Shown in pieces: positions 25,593 to 58,205 of a DNA stretch of 64,000 nt (its first letter is position 1; the number at the start of each line of letters is the position of its first letter). The DNA lies in contig NC_133934.1 in assembly GCF_031877795.1 (NCBI RefSeq), forward strand, positions 25,113,716-25,177,715. Reading direction: 5' to 3'. The DNA comes from Strix aluco (taxonomy: Eukaryota; Chordata; Aves; Strigiformes; Strigidae). The notes under the pieces are model-generated. The model was not told where the DNA came from, did not search any database, and saw nothing but the letters and a program-made list of their open reading frames with translations. The position numbers were made by a program, and so were the translations under genes.

Positions 25593-28591
25593 AAGACCTA
25601 TGGGTGCATGAAGGGCCCTGAAAGCTACTGCTACAGTTGGATCACTTTGGGCTTTGGGCAAGAGCTTGTGTGAAGTAAAAAATGTCTGGTTGTTCCCAAA
25701 GGCTCTATCGTTACATCTGTCCAATACCTGCCAGTATGTTACATAAACCCAAGCCTTAAGTCATACGACTATCCACTAAATAACATCAAAGATTAAGAAA
25801 TTCCACTTACATAATTTATCACCATTCTCCAAGTAAGAAGAAATGGTGAATTAGTAGCAAAGTATCACAAACATTCTCTTTACCACTGCGGAAGAGTAAA
25901 AAAGCTGGAAGAGTCAACCGTAATTTCAGTGCCCATTACTGCCTCATTTTCTGTCATGAAATCTGATACATAATCATGTGTTTAAAATTTAGGTGTCTCC
26001 CAATAGCAGTGCTTGTGTAGTAACTATTTCAGTAAGAATGTAGCTTATCTAATTGCCTCTACAATAAATTCTTATACAGACCACTCTATAATTGCAGACC
26101 CTTATACCATGTAGCACTTCATAGTTTTACAAAAGCTTGGTGTTTTGCATGTTTCACACAGGTTAACAGAGAAGGCCGATATAATTTTTTTACCTGTAAG
26201 GCTTGAAATTGTTTCAAGTACCCATTAAAAAATCAGAATAGTTTCCCTTCTCCTACTGAATATGTTTTAGACAAATGTATTTTCTAAACTAATATCTTCT
26301 TTTCAATATGCAGACAATTTATACAGATAGCATGTATTAACTTAAGCAGGAGTTCAATATATAACTTTTTGACAGAAAAAACCAAAACAAAACAGTTTGT
26401 TTATATCAAGGAACATGAATATAGATCAGTTCTTGTCATATCTTCAAAACCGTGTTTATAACAGTGTGTTGTATAGCTTCTCGTAAGGTCTTCACCATTC
26501 AGTGAACAGCATATTCTGATAACAGGTCCATTTATTATTATCTGTTTCACACACAAAGGTTACTTTTTAAAAATCAGATCTTCTTTTACCTTTATTCAAA
26601 CTGATGTCTTTTTTTCATAACTCACATCTGCACATCACAGATTTAGTCAGAAGCAATCCTAGCAAATATATACATTGAAAAAGATCCAGAGCTATGAATC
26701 CAGCTATACTATGGTGAGGGGAACAATACAGATTCACACTGAGAAATTGGTCTGTGCAATACTATACAGTAAATATATAATAATGCATTTTTGCCTGTCT
26801 TTTTTTCACTTACACATCCCAAAAATTTTGCTTAGAAAGATGACATTTTTCACTTCCTGTACATGAAGGTATATGTTCTTTTCAAAGTTCCCTTTTTACT
26901 AAGAATGATTTGGGAAAATGTGGAGATGCTGGACCATCAGAAAGAGTAAATAGGTTAATAATTCACATACCTTTTTTTGTTAGCTGTGTAGTACACTTTC
27001 AGTGTGATCAAGCAAACAATAATGAGTCAAAAGGAACCTTCCTTTTGAATTTAGTCATTACAGCTGGTTTCAGCCCATATATTTGATTAAAGACACTTTA
27101 TATCTTTCGTTGTTCTTTTAACATTTTACAATGCTTTACATCTTCAAAGTACTCTGCTGACATTACCTTATTAGTTCTTGTAATGCTTAGATGCAATTTT
27201 CAGTATGCTTTTATATCACAGTCACATTTTAATTGCTATTCAAAGCTGCATTAGTTATATTTATAATGGGCCATAAAAAGGAATGTCTAGTAGGAAAGGC
27301 ACTGTACCAACAAACTGTGTAGTACATTTCTTAAATTATAAAATATTTCTGTTTGTATGTGATACTTCAGATTTAGCCCAGTACTGCACTCTGCTAATGA
27401 GGATTTCAGGCCTGTCCTCCCCTAGCACAGCACAATGCAAACTAGCATCAGCAAGAGAACGTCAGTGTTGTTCCTTCACTTGTTTTCATTGTTGTCTTGG
27501 TGAGACTTCTTTTCCTGAACTTGCTGGGTGAAATGGAAATCATTGCAAATACTATCACTGAAGTATCTGTGCTCACATTTCACCCACTGAAGACAACGAA
27601 TGGCACAGTAGCTCTGCCAGACACTGGCCTTGCTTCCTCCCAGGTTGCCTCCAGGAGCACATGGATGTGAGGCCCTGTGAAAACAGTGCTGCCTGCTTTT
27701 GTGGGTGTACTCTCGAGGACAGTGCTTTTTCCCCATGAACCCCATACAGTCGATTCTTGCTGCTGCAGTTAAGTTTAGTAAGCTCATGTTTTTCTCATAA
27801 GTTTGCCTCTTCCAAAGCAAAACTTCCAAAGTATCAAACAAAATTTCAGTTATTAGTTATTTGAACTTTTATCTGTTACTGCTTTTTTCTTTATGTTTCT
27901 TCCTATTATATAAACACACCCCATAAAACACTGCCAGGTTTCTTTAGATGTCTATTGCTAATAAATATTTTTGCTAATCACAAAATTAGATTTGTGGATT
28001 CTTGTATTGCTGAAACCTAGGTATAATTCAAATACATCATCCAGACTGCATAGCAGCTTGGACCTGTCCCACCTATTTGATGTCTCTGAACAACAAATGA
28101 AATACAGTTGTCGGAAAATGGTGTCAAGTGACCTACATCATTTAAAGTTAGCTTGCAATGAAAACACTTCCATGTTGTTGCTGACTATATGGTTATGAAC
28201 TCAGTTTTGATCTTGATTTCATAGGTACTGATCATGTACGGTCACTGAAGTGAGAAATTGCTTCAAGTGCCTGAAATTTAAGTCACTGCTACATAACTGA
28301 GTTACATAACCTCCCTTAAAGGTGCATGGTGTACATTGGCATCTCTTGGCAATCCTTGCCTGTAGTGACAAGAGAGCCACTCCTTTCTGTCACCTAGTAA
28401 CTTTTTAATAGTCAACATCAACTCAGAGATCCTGAGCTAGAGTTTCATTTGGCAGTGTGTGTAGAATACAGTACTTTTTTAAACGTCGTTTAGGCTACGA
28501 ACCCTAAACTGTGGAGTAGTCTGAACGAAGAACAACATCTTGTAGAAGTGTTTGAGCAGAAAAAAAAATAGTAGTATATTCTGAACATAAA

Positions 28592-47939
<19,348 letters not shown>

Positions 47940-49574
47940 CAGAATCACTGGCAACTAACAGCCCAATTTCTCTTCGTTCCTGTTGAAAGGTGTGAATATT
48001 TCCGTGATATCTTTGGATGAAAAAGTGACAGGGATACCGGTCAGGAATCAGACTGCTTATTTATTTGTATACTTTGCAACCTCTTTACTAAAGCAAAGTA
48101 TAATAGCAATGCCCTTGCTTGTTAGAAGTGAACATTTCTTCTGTGGAAAAGTGAGATATTGAAAACACAGGTATGAAGAATTATAGACCAGTCTGCATAG
48201 GTTTCTAAGGACTTTAATTGTTTGCACATAACATACTCAGTTGACATAGAATCATATTTCTACATACTTTAAACACTAGGAATTATTCACTATACTTTAT
48301 CAAAATCTTACAAATCATTCCATGATATATGGATTACACTACATCCAGTAATAATAGCTAGCAGGTTCTTCAGATGAAAGCCTAATAGGTCATTATAATG
48401 CACAGACAGAGGGAATTTCTTCTTAATTTCAGGTTTGTTAGTAATTAATCCCGACTTACATTCTCAGTGAACGTTTTTTATCCTTGTGAATCTCATAGCA
48501 GATTTCAGTGTTGCCACACATGAATATTTAATCTGTTTGCACAATTTACCAGATTTGTTGCCTCACTTCTATCTATCATGGTAATGGTTTTTTTTCAGGT
48601 TACCATCAAATTTGGAAAAAGAAATATTTCTTCAATAGAAGTTTTAAAATTTATTGCTTTTAAATTTTATTATTTATACTGAGTTATTGTATTGAAGGTA
48701 CATATAGTAAAACAGGTGTATTTGTGCCATTCCTTAGCCATGTATTTTAATCTCTAAAAACTCATTTCTTTCCAGAATGCAAAGTAAGACTAACCTAATT
48801 TTTAAAAGTCAGAGCAATAGCAGGGTTGGGCTTTTATAACTGTGTTTCTACTAAAATAATACTATAATTTACAGTCTTCTGTTACGTGCTGCTATATTGC
48901 AATCCACCTCATAAAACACACCAAAAATTTCTCTAAGTGCTAAACTTTGACATTTCTGTTAAAGGCTCAAAGTAGCTGGCAAGAGCCAGTGAATCACACA
49001 ATTCTGGAAGAAAGCTAACTGCTTGGTATTTACACAGACAAAAATCAATTTGTGATTACACAGGCTGTCACATCTGTGTGATTTCCCTACTGCTCCAGCA
49101 ATGTGCAATAGATGCAGCTCTTTCTTCAAGTCCCCCTGTGTACACTTATATTTTAGTTACTGTTATTCTTCTGGTTCCAATGCACCAATTATTTTCCTCT
49201 TTCAACCCCTTCCTTTAAGAATATAAACTTCAAATATTAATCTAAAAGTTATTAATCTAAACTTTATCAGTATTTAGACTATTTAGAATCCCTGTATGTC
49301 CTGATGACAAATCTTAATTGTGATATATATTGCTAGTCTGGATATTTTATTTTTGGAGGTTATATATTTGCAACATTTCCAAATCACTACTATAAATGAG
49401 AAAATTGCATTGCAAAATAAAAGATAAATAGGAACAGTATGAATTAGATTCATCTAGTCAGTAATGTCTCATCCTGGAGGATTATCAGTTTTTAATTGTA
49501 AGACAGATATACTGAGGAATTTAACCCCTCCACTCTGACCTAACCATCCTTTCTTTTTTTCATTTTTTTCTGTA

Positions 49575-49580
49575 AATAAA
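49575..49580 (+). terminator. DTHD1: Candidate DTHD1 poly(A) signal
   Basis: AATAAA followed at once by a U-rich GATGTTTTTT, about 1.6 kb after the stop. Other hexamers lie at 49416 and at 47922, the last inside the final codons. Which is used cannot be told from sequence. Confidence 0.3.
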
Positions 49581-52500
49581 GATGTTTTTTCAATGTAAAT
49601 TGGCTTCTTATCAGCAGAAAACATTATCAGACTTTTCTCAGTGCCCTAAAACATTTTGGCATCAGATCTTTTAGCATCATGCCTTCTCTTTAGGAATGAA
49701 TATTCTCCTGCAGGCTCAGCAGATATTGTCAGCATGTATGTATGTTATGATCATGCTTCAATGTATGATGGTACTACAAATAATACTGGAAGTATTGCAA
49801 CAAATTGGACTTCATTTTTCCATCTAAATTAAAAGTATTTTAATACGACTAGCAACATTCTGCCACAAGATGGCCTCTGTGTCTAACAAAAAACATAATG
49901 GCTGTATTTCATACGCTGAAAGATATGTGAATAAAACACTGCTAAAAACTAAAAGCCATCTGTAAAGACCTTATACTACATGGTACAGTATCATTAATAT
50001 TAGTGCAAAGCAGCAAGAATTGTAGGCATTTCAGTAGCATCTATACAACAGAAACAACTGCATTCAGCCTCCTCTTCCTAGGAAGTTAGATTATGTTTAC
50101 ATTAATTGGATGGTAAAATTATATTAAATTTGCTCATGTTAAAAGCTCATTTTTATTACTAGCAAACCCTAACCAAGTGACTAAATAAACCATATATTTT
50201 ATTAAAGATTGGGAAAAGACTAATAAAAGATTAAAAAATTAACAACAATTTTTAATATAAGAATTCATGTTCTCCTCTGAGGCGGTAACCTTTAGGCCTA
50301 ATTATATTTCTCTTCTTGCAGTAATTCTCACTTACAGTCTGAAACTAGTAACTAGTCTTGCTGTGGCCCAGCAGAGCTGAGCTGGCTGGTGATACGCTTT
50401 TCCTCTGTTCCTCTCCCTTCTCATCTCTCCCACCCATTCAGCCTTGTGCTGGGGCTTTCCCTGCTAGCTGCTCTAGGTAACCTTCTCAGCTTTTGCTCAC
50501 GCTTTTTTGTTATTTCATCTCCTGGAAGACCAGGGTTAACATTGAGCACACGCTTTCCCAGCTCACAAAAATATTTTAACAGAAAAGCATATTTAAAATG
50601 CACATTTTAACAACAAAAAAATATAAATGACACATGCAAAACAAACATGCTTATGCCTGCCCACTTTGTTTCTTTTGCTCTACCAGATGTCCACAGACGC
50701 ATCTTTTTTTGTCTAGGTCTCCCTGGTCCCAGGGACTCCAGGCAGGAGGAAGGAATATGGGGGACTTCCCTTTGTGTTAGGTCTCAACCAACAGGTTTTT
50801 ATACAGATACATTTTTTTAATTCCAATTTTTTTTTGTCAGAGAAGAGATTCTGCCCCCTCTAAAGTTCATAGGCTGTAAACAAAACCTCCAAACAAAACA
50901 GATTTCAGACCAAAATGTGGCCTTTTGTGCAACAGAACAATGACATCAGCAGCAATAAGATCCCAAAATGTAGCTCTTTACGGCTGAAGTAAATTAAAAT
51001 TAAGCTGTAGCAGAATCCAAACAGACCTTGTCAAAAAGGGAGGAGCAGTGGGACATCAACTGAGATGGCTCTCAAGCCTTATGGAATGAAGAATATCTGA
51101 CTACTCTGCTTCTTTCCAAATAGCAAATGCCAGTCACAGGCTGATCTGACTGAACTATTGCTGTGGAAAATCCAATTTCTTATCTAGCATCAAATATGTC
51201 ATTTGCTTTTCATTCAGCCAAATATTGTCTCCTAAATGAAAGGGTTCCCTCAGTGAGATTTAGACTCACTGAACTGCAATTAAAACATAGGAAAGAATGT
51301 AGTCTGTGTGGGACAAATCTGCTGCTGTGCTACCTGGTTTTATTGGCTGTAAAAATTATGCAGGACTGAGAGCAAAATCTGAGCTTTATTGCTTAGAATG
51401 GGTATGTTTTCTACCCCTAAATAAAAGGTGATGCTGCATATTTGTGTTAAACAGTGAAGGCAACTGAACGGAAAAAGGAAGCCAGTTGCTCATAAAGAAA
51501 TCACCTAGACAACTATAATTTGGCTGACTGAATACAGAAGCTAATTATTTAAATGCTGAACAGTTAAGCAGAAAAGAAAGGAAGAAACACATGTATTCCT
51601 TTTACAGCATTGTTACAGGATGGGTGGCCGACAGCATCTGAGACTGATGAAGTGCAAAGGTATAAAGCAGACTTTGCATGTTCAACATTTAAAATACAAA
51701 TTCTCTTAGTGAAACAGAATTTAATAGGTAGAATCAGTAAGCTGTTGAATAAAACAGATGGGTTTAATTAAAAAAAAATTAAGATGGCATTTAATCAATA
51801 TCCCATTCAAGCCCCTTGCAAAAATGAGCTATTTTATCGTTTCATTTGTCCTGGGAGAAGTACTGTTTTTACAAAAATAACTATCTGTAGCAAAATCATC
51901 TTCAAGCATGAGAGTCTCAGCTTCGAAGCTGCTCCCAAGTGAAGTGGGAGGGAGCTCACATGCAGAGCTGTTTGGCGCGAGACCCTCAGTAGAGGCTCCT
52001 TCCAGCTTTTCTCAACAACTCATTTCAGGGAGCTGGTCTTAAGTGCAGTGAGCTAAACCCCTGAAAGGGCAGGGGCAGTCAGGAATCTGGCATAAAATAG
52101 CCCAGTTGAAATCGTTCCTTCCTTTCCATACAGTCTCTACACTTTACCCTAAGGCACAAGTCCTTGAGCATCTCTGATGCATCTCAGAAAAGTTGTCAAC
52201 CAACAAAACGCATTATCTGCAATTCTGCTGGTTGTAAGAGGCACAGGGGCTTGAATGTATGTCTGAATACTGAGTACCAGGTACCAGCCTGTTCTGAGAC
52301 TCCTTCAGTCTCCTTTTTCATGAAGATGCTAGAATAGTTTCTCTACTGGCTCTGCCTATCCATTAATTATGCAACCATTATTAATATATCAATAAAATGA
52401 GGTCCTTGCATGATGCTCTAAAAATATACTTAGGGGGTCTCCTAATAACTCTAGATAGTGTAGGCATTTGGAAAAGCACAAGCACACCTGTTTCAGCTGA

Positions 52501-54814
52501 TCTGAAACTGAGTTGAATTATACCATACACAATGAATGTTATGGAGCTGAAAAAATTTTAATGGCAAGTTTACTTGTGTATAGACATTTTCCTCAGAAAA
52601 TAAGAATTATTAATATGATTAAAATAAGGATCATTATTAGATAAATTCTAAAACAGAATTGCAACTTTAAGGTTGATTCCTCCTCGTATTGCATTTTTCT
52701 CCCAGGAAACATTCAGCAGTCTTTCTCAGTCATCACAACATAATCTACAGTGAAAAAAAAAATCTCCATAAAACATTCCCCCTCTCAAATACCCGACTCA
52801 CTTTTTGGAACAGCCTGTATCGTTACAAGATTCGGATAAACCAAAACACATTGCCTTAATACTTCTATTACTTTATGAATGTCTTAATAAATACTCATTT
52901 ATAATTTGGCAATTGGAAGAGCTCCCACTGTTAAAACAGACAGATATGAAAACAATTTTCTTATGTAGTAGAGGTTAACAAAAGACTTATTATGAATTCG
53001 TAATCCACTGTTATATTGTAATAAATCATAGCAAAGCTCACAATAGAAAAACAGAGTCCATGATTCATTCTTTCTCCCTGAACAATGAAAGTATCATAAA
53101 TATAAGAAAAATTATTCTATAATACAGTATACAAGTGTAAGACTGTCCTTACCTATAGTCTAAGTGAAAGACAACGCTTCGCCATTACTATTGTAACCTT
53201 ATTCGTAGTTTAAAAAAAAAAAACATATACTTTTGAACTCCCCATTACATTTATAAATTCTTTATGTCACCGTGGATATATGTCCTTGACGGAATATCTT
53301 CCAAAGCCATATATTGGGTCTTACATGTCTAGATCTCTGGCCTTTTTGTCCATTGCATACCTACCACATCATTGTTCCCATTAAGACCTTTTGTACTATA
53401 GCTTCCCAAATGAAAAAATGGTGGCTCTTCGACTGGTTAAAATACTTTAAAATCCATACATACATAACCTTTAGCATAATTGCATTCTATTTAGGAGTCC
53501 AATTTTGATAGTATGACTTTCAGAAATGTTATCACTCATTTTAATTTTGGCCTTTGGTCAGATTGTGGCCAGAGCAGACTAATTACATATCAGAAGCTGA
53601 AAGAGTTTAATAGAACTGGTAGGATTCCAGCAGAGATTGTTATTACATGCCAGCTTCATACTGCAAGTGCCAATCTAGCCAGCAGATGTCGCAGAAGAGC
53701 TTCTACAAAGATACCATTTCTAGTATTTTCAAACCTGAAATCAACGTATAAAAAGTAACTTCAGTAAGATAGTGGAAGAGAAATTCCTGAAAGATTATGC
53801 ATTATTCACTTGTCTCTTAACGAATTACGCCCTTTTAGAGTCTTTTGAGGTGAAGGGATGCAAACATTTAAGATGCAGATATTATGTAATTGGAAATAGA
53901 AATGCTTTCTTTCTAAGTGTCAACAGTAATACTTTGTTAAGATCCATGTCCATGCTTGAGGAATTAAAGAAAGAAATAAATAAAGATTTAAGTGTTATAG
54001 AATCAAACGTATAAAAATATTTTGGAGCATTTTATTTCTAGAAAGAAAGAGGAAATTATTCTGTGCTCAAGAAACTCGTATCAGAAGAGTTTACTGTTTC
54101 ATATGCTTCCAAACATTTTAAAGAACTAACAGACTTTTTGGGGTAAATGAATAATTACTAATGGAGATAGACAATTTATGTTTGTTTTTTTTTTCTCTTA
54201 TGGAGTTTTGATGAAAATTAAATTCCTCAGAGAAAACAGAGAAAACATGGGGGTTTTTCTGTCAAGCATTAAATTAAGCTGATACAATAACAGATTTTAT
54301 AGTACTTATAAAACTAAATCCAAATGGTTTCAGGAATACTGTATATCATCTCCCTGTTTACACACAGAGAATCTCTTAAAAGTCTTGGATTTTTGTCAGT
54401 CTGCAAGTAAAACAGTGAAAGCCTTCTGCTATTTTTTTTAACTATATGGACATCTTCTGAGATCTTCCAGAAATGAATGACAGCAAGAGCTATGCACAGA
54501 GCTGAATGGTTTAGACCAGAACAAAGAGAAACACAAGGTAAAACTACATTGACTCAGCATGCAAAGTCAGCAAAGCTACTGTGGGTTTACTGAATCATTT
54601 CTACTTAATTTATTCTGCCCTTAAGGCTCTGCTTGGGAGTCTTTTTGATTCATTTGTTAAATACTGTATAAGTACTGTGAGTTTTATTCAAGAGCTTCAC
54701 ATTTTTTCTCATCATTGCCATGGCAAATGTAAATACAATCCCAATAAATACCGAGAAAATATTTCTAAGAGGGACAACAAACAGTCAATGCCAGTCTAGA
54801 AGAGGTTGAGGAGA

Positions 54815-54912
54815 CCTCCTCTGCAGCATGGTGGGTAGTTCTGCCCATGTATGTTCAAAGAGAATGAACTTAAAGTTCTGAACCTCTTTGCTGAACCCTT
54901 CTGCAGAGGAGG
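54815..54912. repeat. Nested inverted repeat (98 bp)
   Basis: Outer arms CCTCCTCTGCAG (54815-54826) and CTGCAGAGGAGG (54901-54912) are perfect complements. Inside them, GTTCAAAGAG (54853) faces CTCTTTGCTGAAC (54884), with a 2-nt bulge. At the centre, GAACTTAAAGTTC (54866-54878) is itself palindromic. Either strand could fold into a long interrupted hairpin. Confidence 0.85.
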
Positions 54913-57381
54913 AATAGTTAAAAGATCATGGAAAAGGAGAGGAATTTTGAAAGGAAACTTAAAAAAAAGCTTGTCTAGATAGAAAAAAAGAAAATTAAAA
55001 AAATTATTTTCAGTTAGATAAACACAGTACTGGTTACTGAACATTAAATATAGGTTGGAAATTTTCCTAATCATCACAACCTTCCAGAAGGATTAATCGA
55101 AGCAAATACCTAAGGCATTTTAAAATGCAGTTTTTAAAGTTCATGAAAGGTTTTATAACAGCAGTCTTCAACAGTGGAGAACTGAAGCCATGAGGAGAGG
55201 CATTCCCTGTCCACTTTTGTGTTCCTAGATTATACAGACAGATATAGATTGGACAGGAATTATCAACATATCCTTTATACCAGTTGCTCAATCCACTTCG
55301 TCTCACAAGTGGGCTCCTGCCACTCCTTGTCACGTTCCACACTGTGTATGTACATGCACAGACACACGTAACACACGCCTAAACCTGACAAGCAACTAAT
55401 AGCCTCAGTTCATGCCTATAAAGGTATAAAATTAATCTGATTTATGGTTTCCTGGCTGACAATAAACTGCTGTCAAGTCTTTGTCTCTTTCCTTTTTCAA
55501 GGACTAGTAACCATGGCTACACAATGTAATAAAGTTAAGTGATCCACAGTGCTGTAATACAGGGTGTGTTTATTGTAACCGATTTTGTTATAAAACCCCA
55601 AGAAGGTAAAACTAGTAATTCAGGGTGAAATGGAAATTAGCTACTAGTTAAAATTTTGCTTGTATTTTAATAAAAAATGCATGCTTTTTTGAATGGCATA
55701 ATTTCTTTTCCTGAATAATTTATGACAGCCAGTCTGTCCCATTGTAATGTTCATATTAATTTTAATGAGCTTGTCAAAGCTATTCTAGCCATTTTATGTT
55801 TAATAGATTTAGCTGGGGTAATATTTTAACCCCTTGCTTCTTTTAACCAACATAAAAATCTGTTTTATACAAAATAGCTTATTTTTTAATGTACAGATTA
55901 GCATCTATGGTTCATTCAAATAGTAACACTATGATTCTCTATACTACAATTTATACTTCCATATTGATATAGTTTTCCTCTGTAGGAAAAATTAATAGAA
56001 ACTTGGAAAAAAGGTAGATTTTTAGTTAATTGCCCTAGGAGGGGAAAAATGTGTTTCAATTACAAGTTTTTGGAGGTAGCATTTGCATTTACAATAATGA
56101 TTTTTCCCATAGTTTAAATTCAAGGTAGCTAAACATTTTCACTTTATTCTGAACAGGCTGGGACACATCTGATGTACCTTTTGTTTTTTGTTTTTTTTTT
56201 CTGTTTTCCATTGTGTAGCTGTTTATGCTTCCATCCAGTAATTCTCTACTTGCAACTCCTTTTCATCACTAAAATTCATCTGAACTATTGATCAACAAGC
56301 AGTATAAAAACTGATGGTTTCCAATTTCAACTTTTCCTTGAATGTCTTCTTCAGTGCATTCATGCTGGGCCTCTTGGAACATCAGTATTTACCTGCGAAC
56401 CTTTTGTTATCTCTACTTACCTGGGTCAGGGCCAGGACCAAAGTCTGGTGTAAAAGATAGAAAAACTCAGTTTCAGAACTAACCATAGCAGTTTTGTGTA
56501 GAAATATCAGAAGCAGAAAACAAAATATTATTACTGGTACATCCAAAGGGACAGGAACATGCATCCTTTGGATGAAAAATGATCTAGTTTGGATTAGGTG
56601 AATCAGTTCTTCTCCCTGAGAACTGGTCCATTTCTGTCAACTATTTCTGAACTACAGAAACATTTTAACAACTTATTTGTATTTCATCATTCTGGTCATG
56701 AATGGAAATAGTCTTCAAAAGCACACAGAACTCACTAAATGTTTGGCTTGGCTGAGCTAAATTCCTGTATCTAAAACCCTAAAAAAGGACAAGGAGCTAA
56801 TTTCTACTAGTTCCCATTTTATCTATAAGAAATTAATTCAAAATCCTCTATCTGTACTAGCCTCAGAACTGCAGTCTTAAAATCCGAGGCCAGGTTTTGT
56901 AGACGGTATCTACCTCTAGCTTATTCTTCTACTGCTAGCTTTTAAGATTTTTTTTAAACTCAACACATAAATTTACGATGTTAGTTCATGACAATGATAA
57001 ACAAATATGTCTGGGATATGAAGATTAATTCAGCAAACGGATGTTTTGTTACCTAAAAATAGATAGGTGAGCTAGAGCTCTATTAAAATATTATATTATA
57101 TAGTGTATCAGTCTGAAGTTTTTAAAGATTAAAAAAGGTAAGAAGATTAAATTCAGAGCAAGGAACTAGTATATTTTTAGATGAATTAATATTGGAAAAT
57201 GCAAAACTGATTAATGCTACTTCAGTTTTAATAGGTTTGGTAACAGCTTGGTACAGGCTCCAATATTAGAAGTGAAAAAAAACTTTCTTTCTTACAATAG
57301 TGGTCCAATGTGCTCAGCAGTGGAATGTGTTCATTAAGGGGAGATTCTTAAGAGGAGCAGAAGACTTTCTATCACACATGG

Positions 57382-58205
57382 TGCTGTGGTTTGAGCCCAG
57401 AGGGCAACTGAGCACCACGCAGCTGTTCACTTACACCTTTTCCCCCAGCGCTGGGAAGAAGAAAATGAATCAAAAAGAGTTACCATATCTTAAACCATCC
57501 CCCCCCCCAACCCCTCCCTTCTTTCCGGGCTGTTTTGTTCCCGGTATCTCTACGTCCCTCCCCAGCAGTGCAGGGGCAGGGGATGGGGGGTGCTGTCAGT
57601 CCATGGCTTCTCCCTCCAAGGGGAGGAAGCACTCTTCTGCATTCTTCCCCCTGCTCCACGTGTCATCCCTCTCACAGGAGACAGTCCTCCACAAACTCTC
57701 TCTGCCGTGACTCCTCCCCACGGGATGCATTCTTCTTGAGATGCTCCGGCGTGGGTCACCTCCACGTGTTTCAGTCCTCCCAGTGCCCAACTACAACCGC
57801 GGGGGCTGCTTCTTCCCACAGAGCCCCGGGGGTCCCCCACAGGCCACAGGCACATCTCTGGTCCTCGGGTGACCTCCATGGGTGGCAGGGGAGTGGCCCT
57901 GCTGTCTCACCACGGGATACAGGGGGGGGGGGTCCATGCTCTGGCGCTCCTCCCCTCCTCCCTCCTCCTTCCTTCCACTGACCTCGGTGTGCGCATAGGT
58001 GTCCTTCACTCGTCCTCAAAGTCACCCCCCCTCCCGTCTCAGATTCCCCTTCTTAAATACACTATCAGAGAGGTGCAGCCACCATCACTAATTGGCTCGA
58101 CCTTGGTGCAAAGATGGGTCCAACTTTGAGCCAGAGGAGCTTCAAGAAGCTTCTCACAGGGGCCACTGCTGTAGCCCCCTCCCCTGCTACCACAAACCCA
58201 GCACA
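57382..58205. mobile_element. Solo LTR of an avian endogenous retrovirus, with target-site duplication
   Basis: An 824-bp element starting TGCTGTGGTTTGAGCCCAG and ending AAACCCAGCACA, so it has the TG...CA ends of a retroviral LTR. It is flanked on both sides by CATGG (57377-57381 and 58206-58210), a perfect 5-bp duplication. The interior is GC-rich, with degenerate modules such as GGAGACAGTCCTCCAC and CTCCGGCGTGGGTC. Its 3' third carries AATTGGCTCGACCTTGG, typical of this family as I know it. No coding interior or second LTR is present, so it is best explained by recombination between the two LTRs of a provirus. The 5-bp duplication fits an ERVL-like (or ERV1-like) class better than ERVK. 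Transcriptional orientation is not certain. Confidence 0.85.

Larger units (their letters stand above)
16256..28500. other. Intergenic region between ARAP2 and DTHD1
   Basis: About 12 kb separates the two divergent genes. It is AT-rich, with open frames mostly of 60-135 codons that show no recognisable domain, splice context or codon pattern. Notable local features are a 23-bp tandem duplication (18386-18431), a nested hairpin (25541-25592), a C-rich tract (23394-23411) and a locally GC-richer patch with a Cys-rich minus-strand frame (27476-27841). Enhancers for either gene may lie here, but nothing in the sequence alone proves it. Confidence 0.7.
47940..57376. other. DTHD1 3' UTR and downstream intergenic DNA
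   Basis: The first 1-2 kb is probably DTHD1 3' UTR. Beyond that it is AT-rich with scattered 60-90-codon frames. Adjacent frames at 53513-53758 and 53772-54014 are displaced by one base and might be a decayed coding fragment. A nested palindrome lies at 54815-54912. No gene is recognised. Confidence 0.65.

Noticed and set aside
57300..58129. Open frames of 64-148 codons on both strands
   Set aside because: They lie in the GC-rich solo LTR, overlap one another and encode low-complexity Pro/Ser/Gly peptides, not retroviral proteins.
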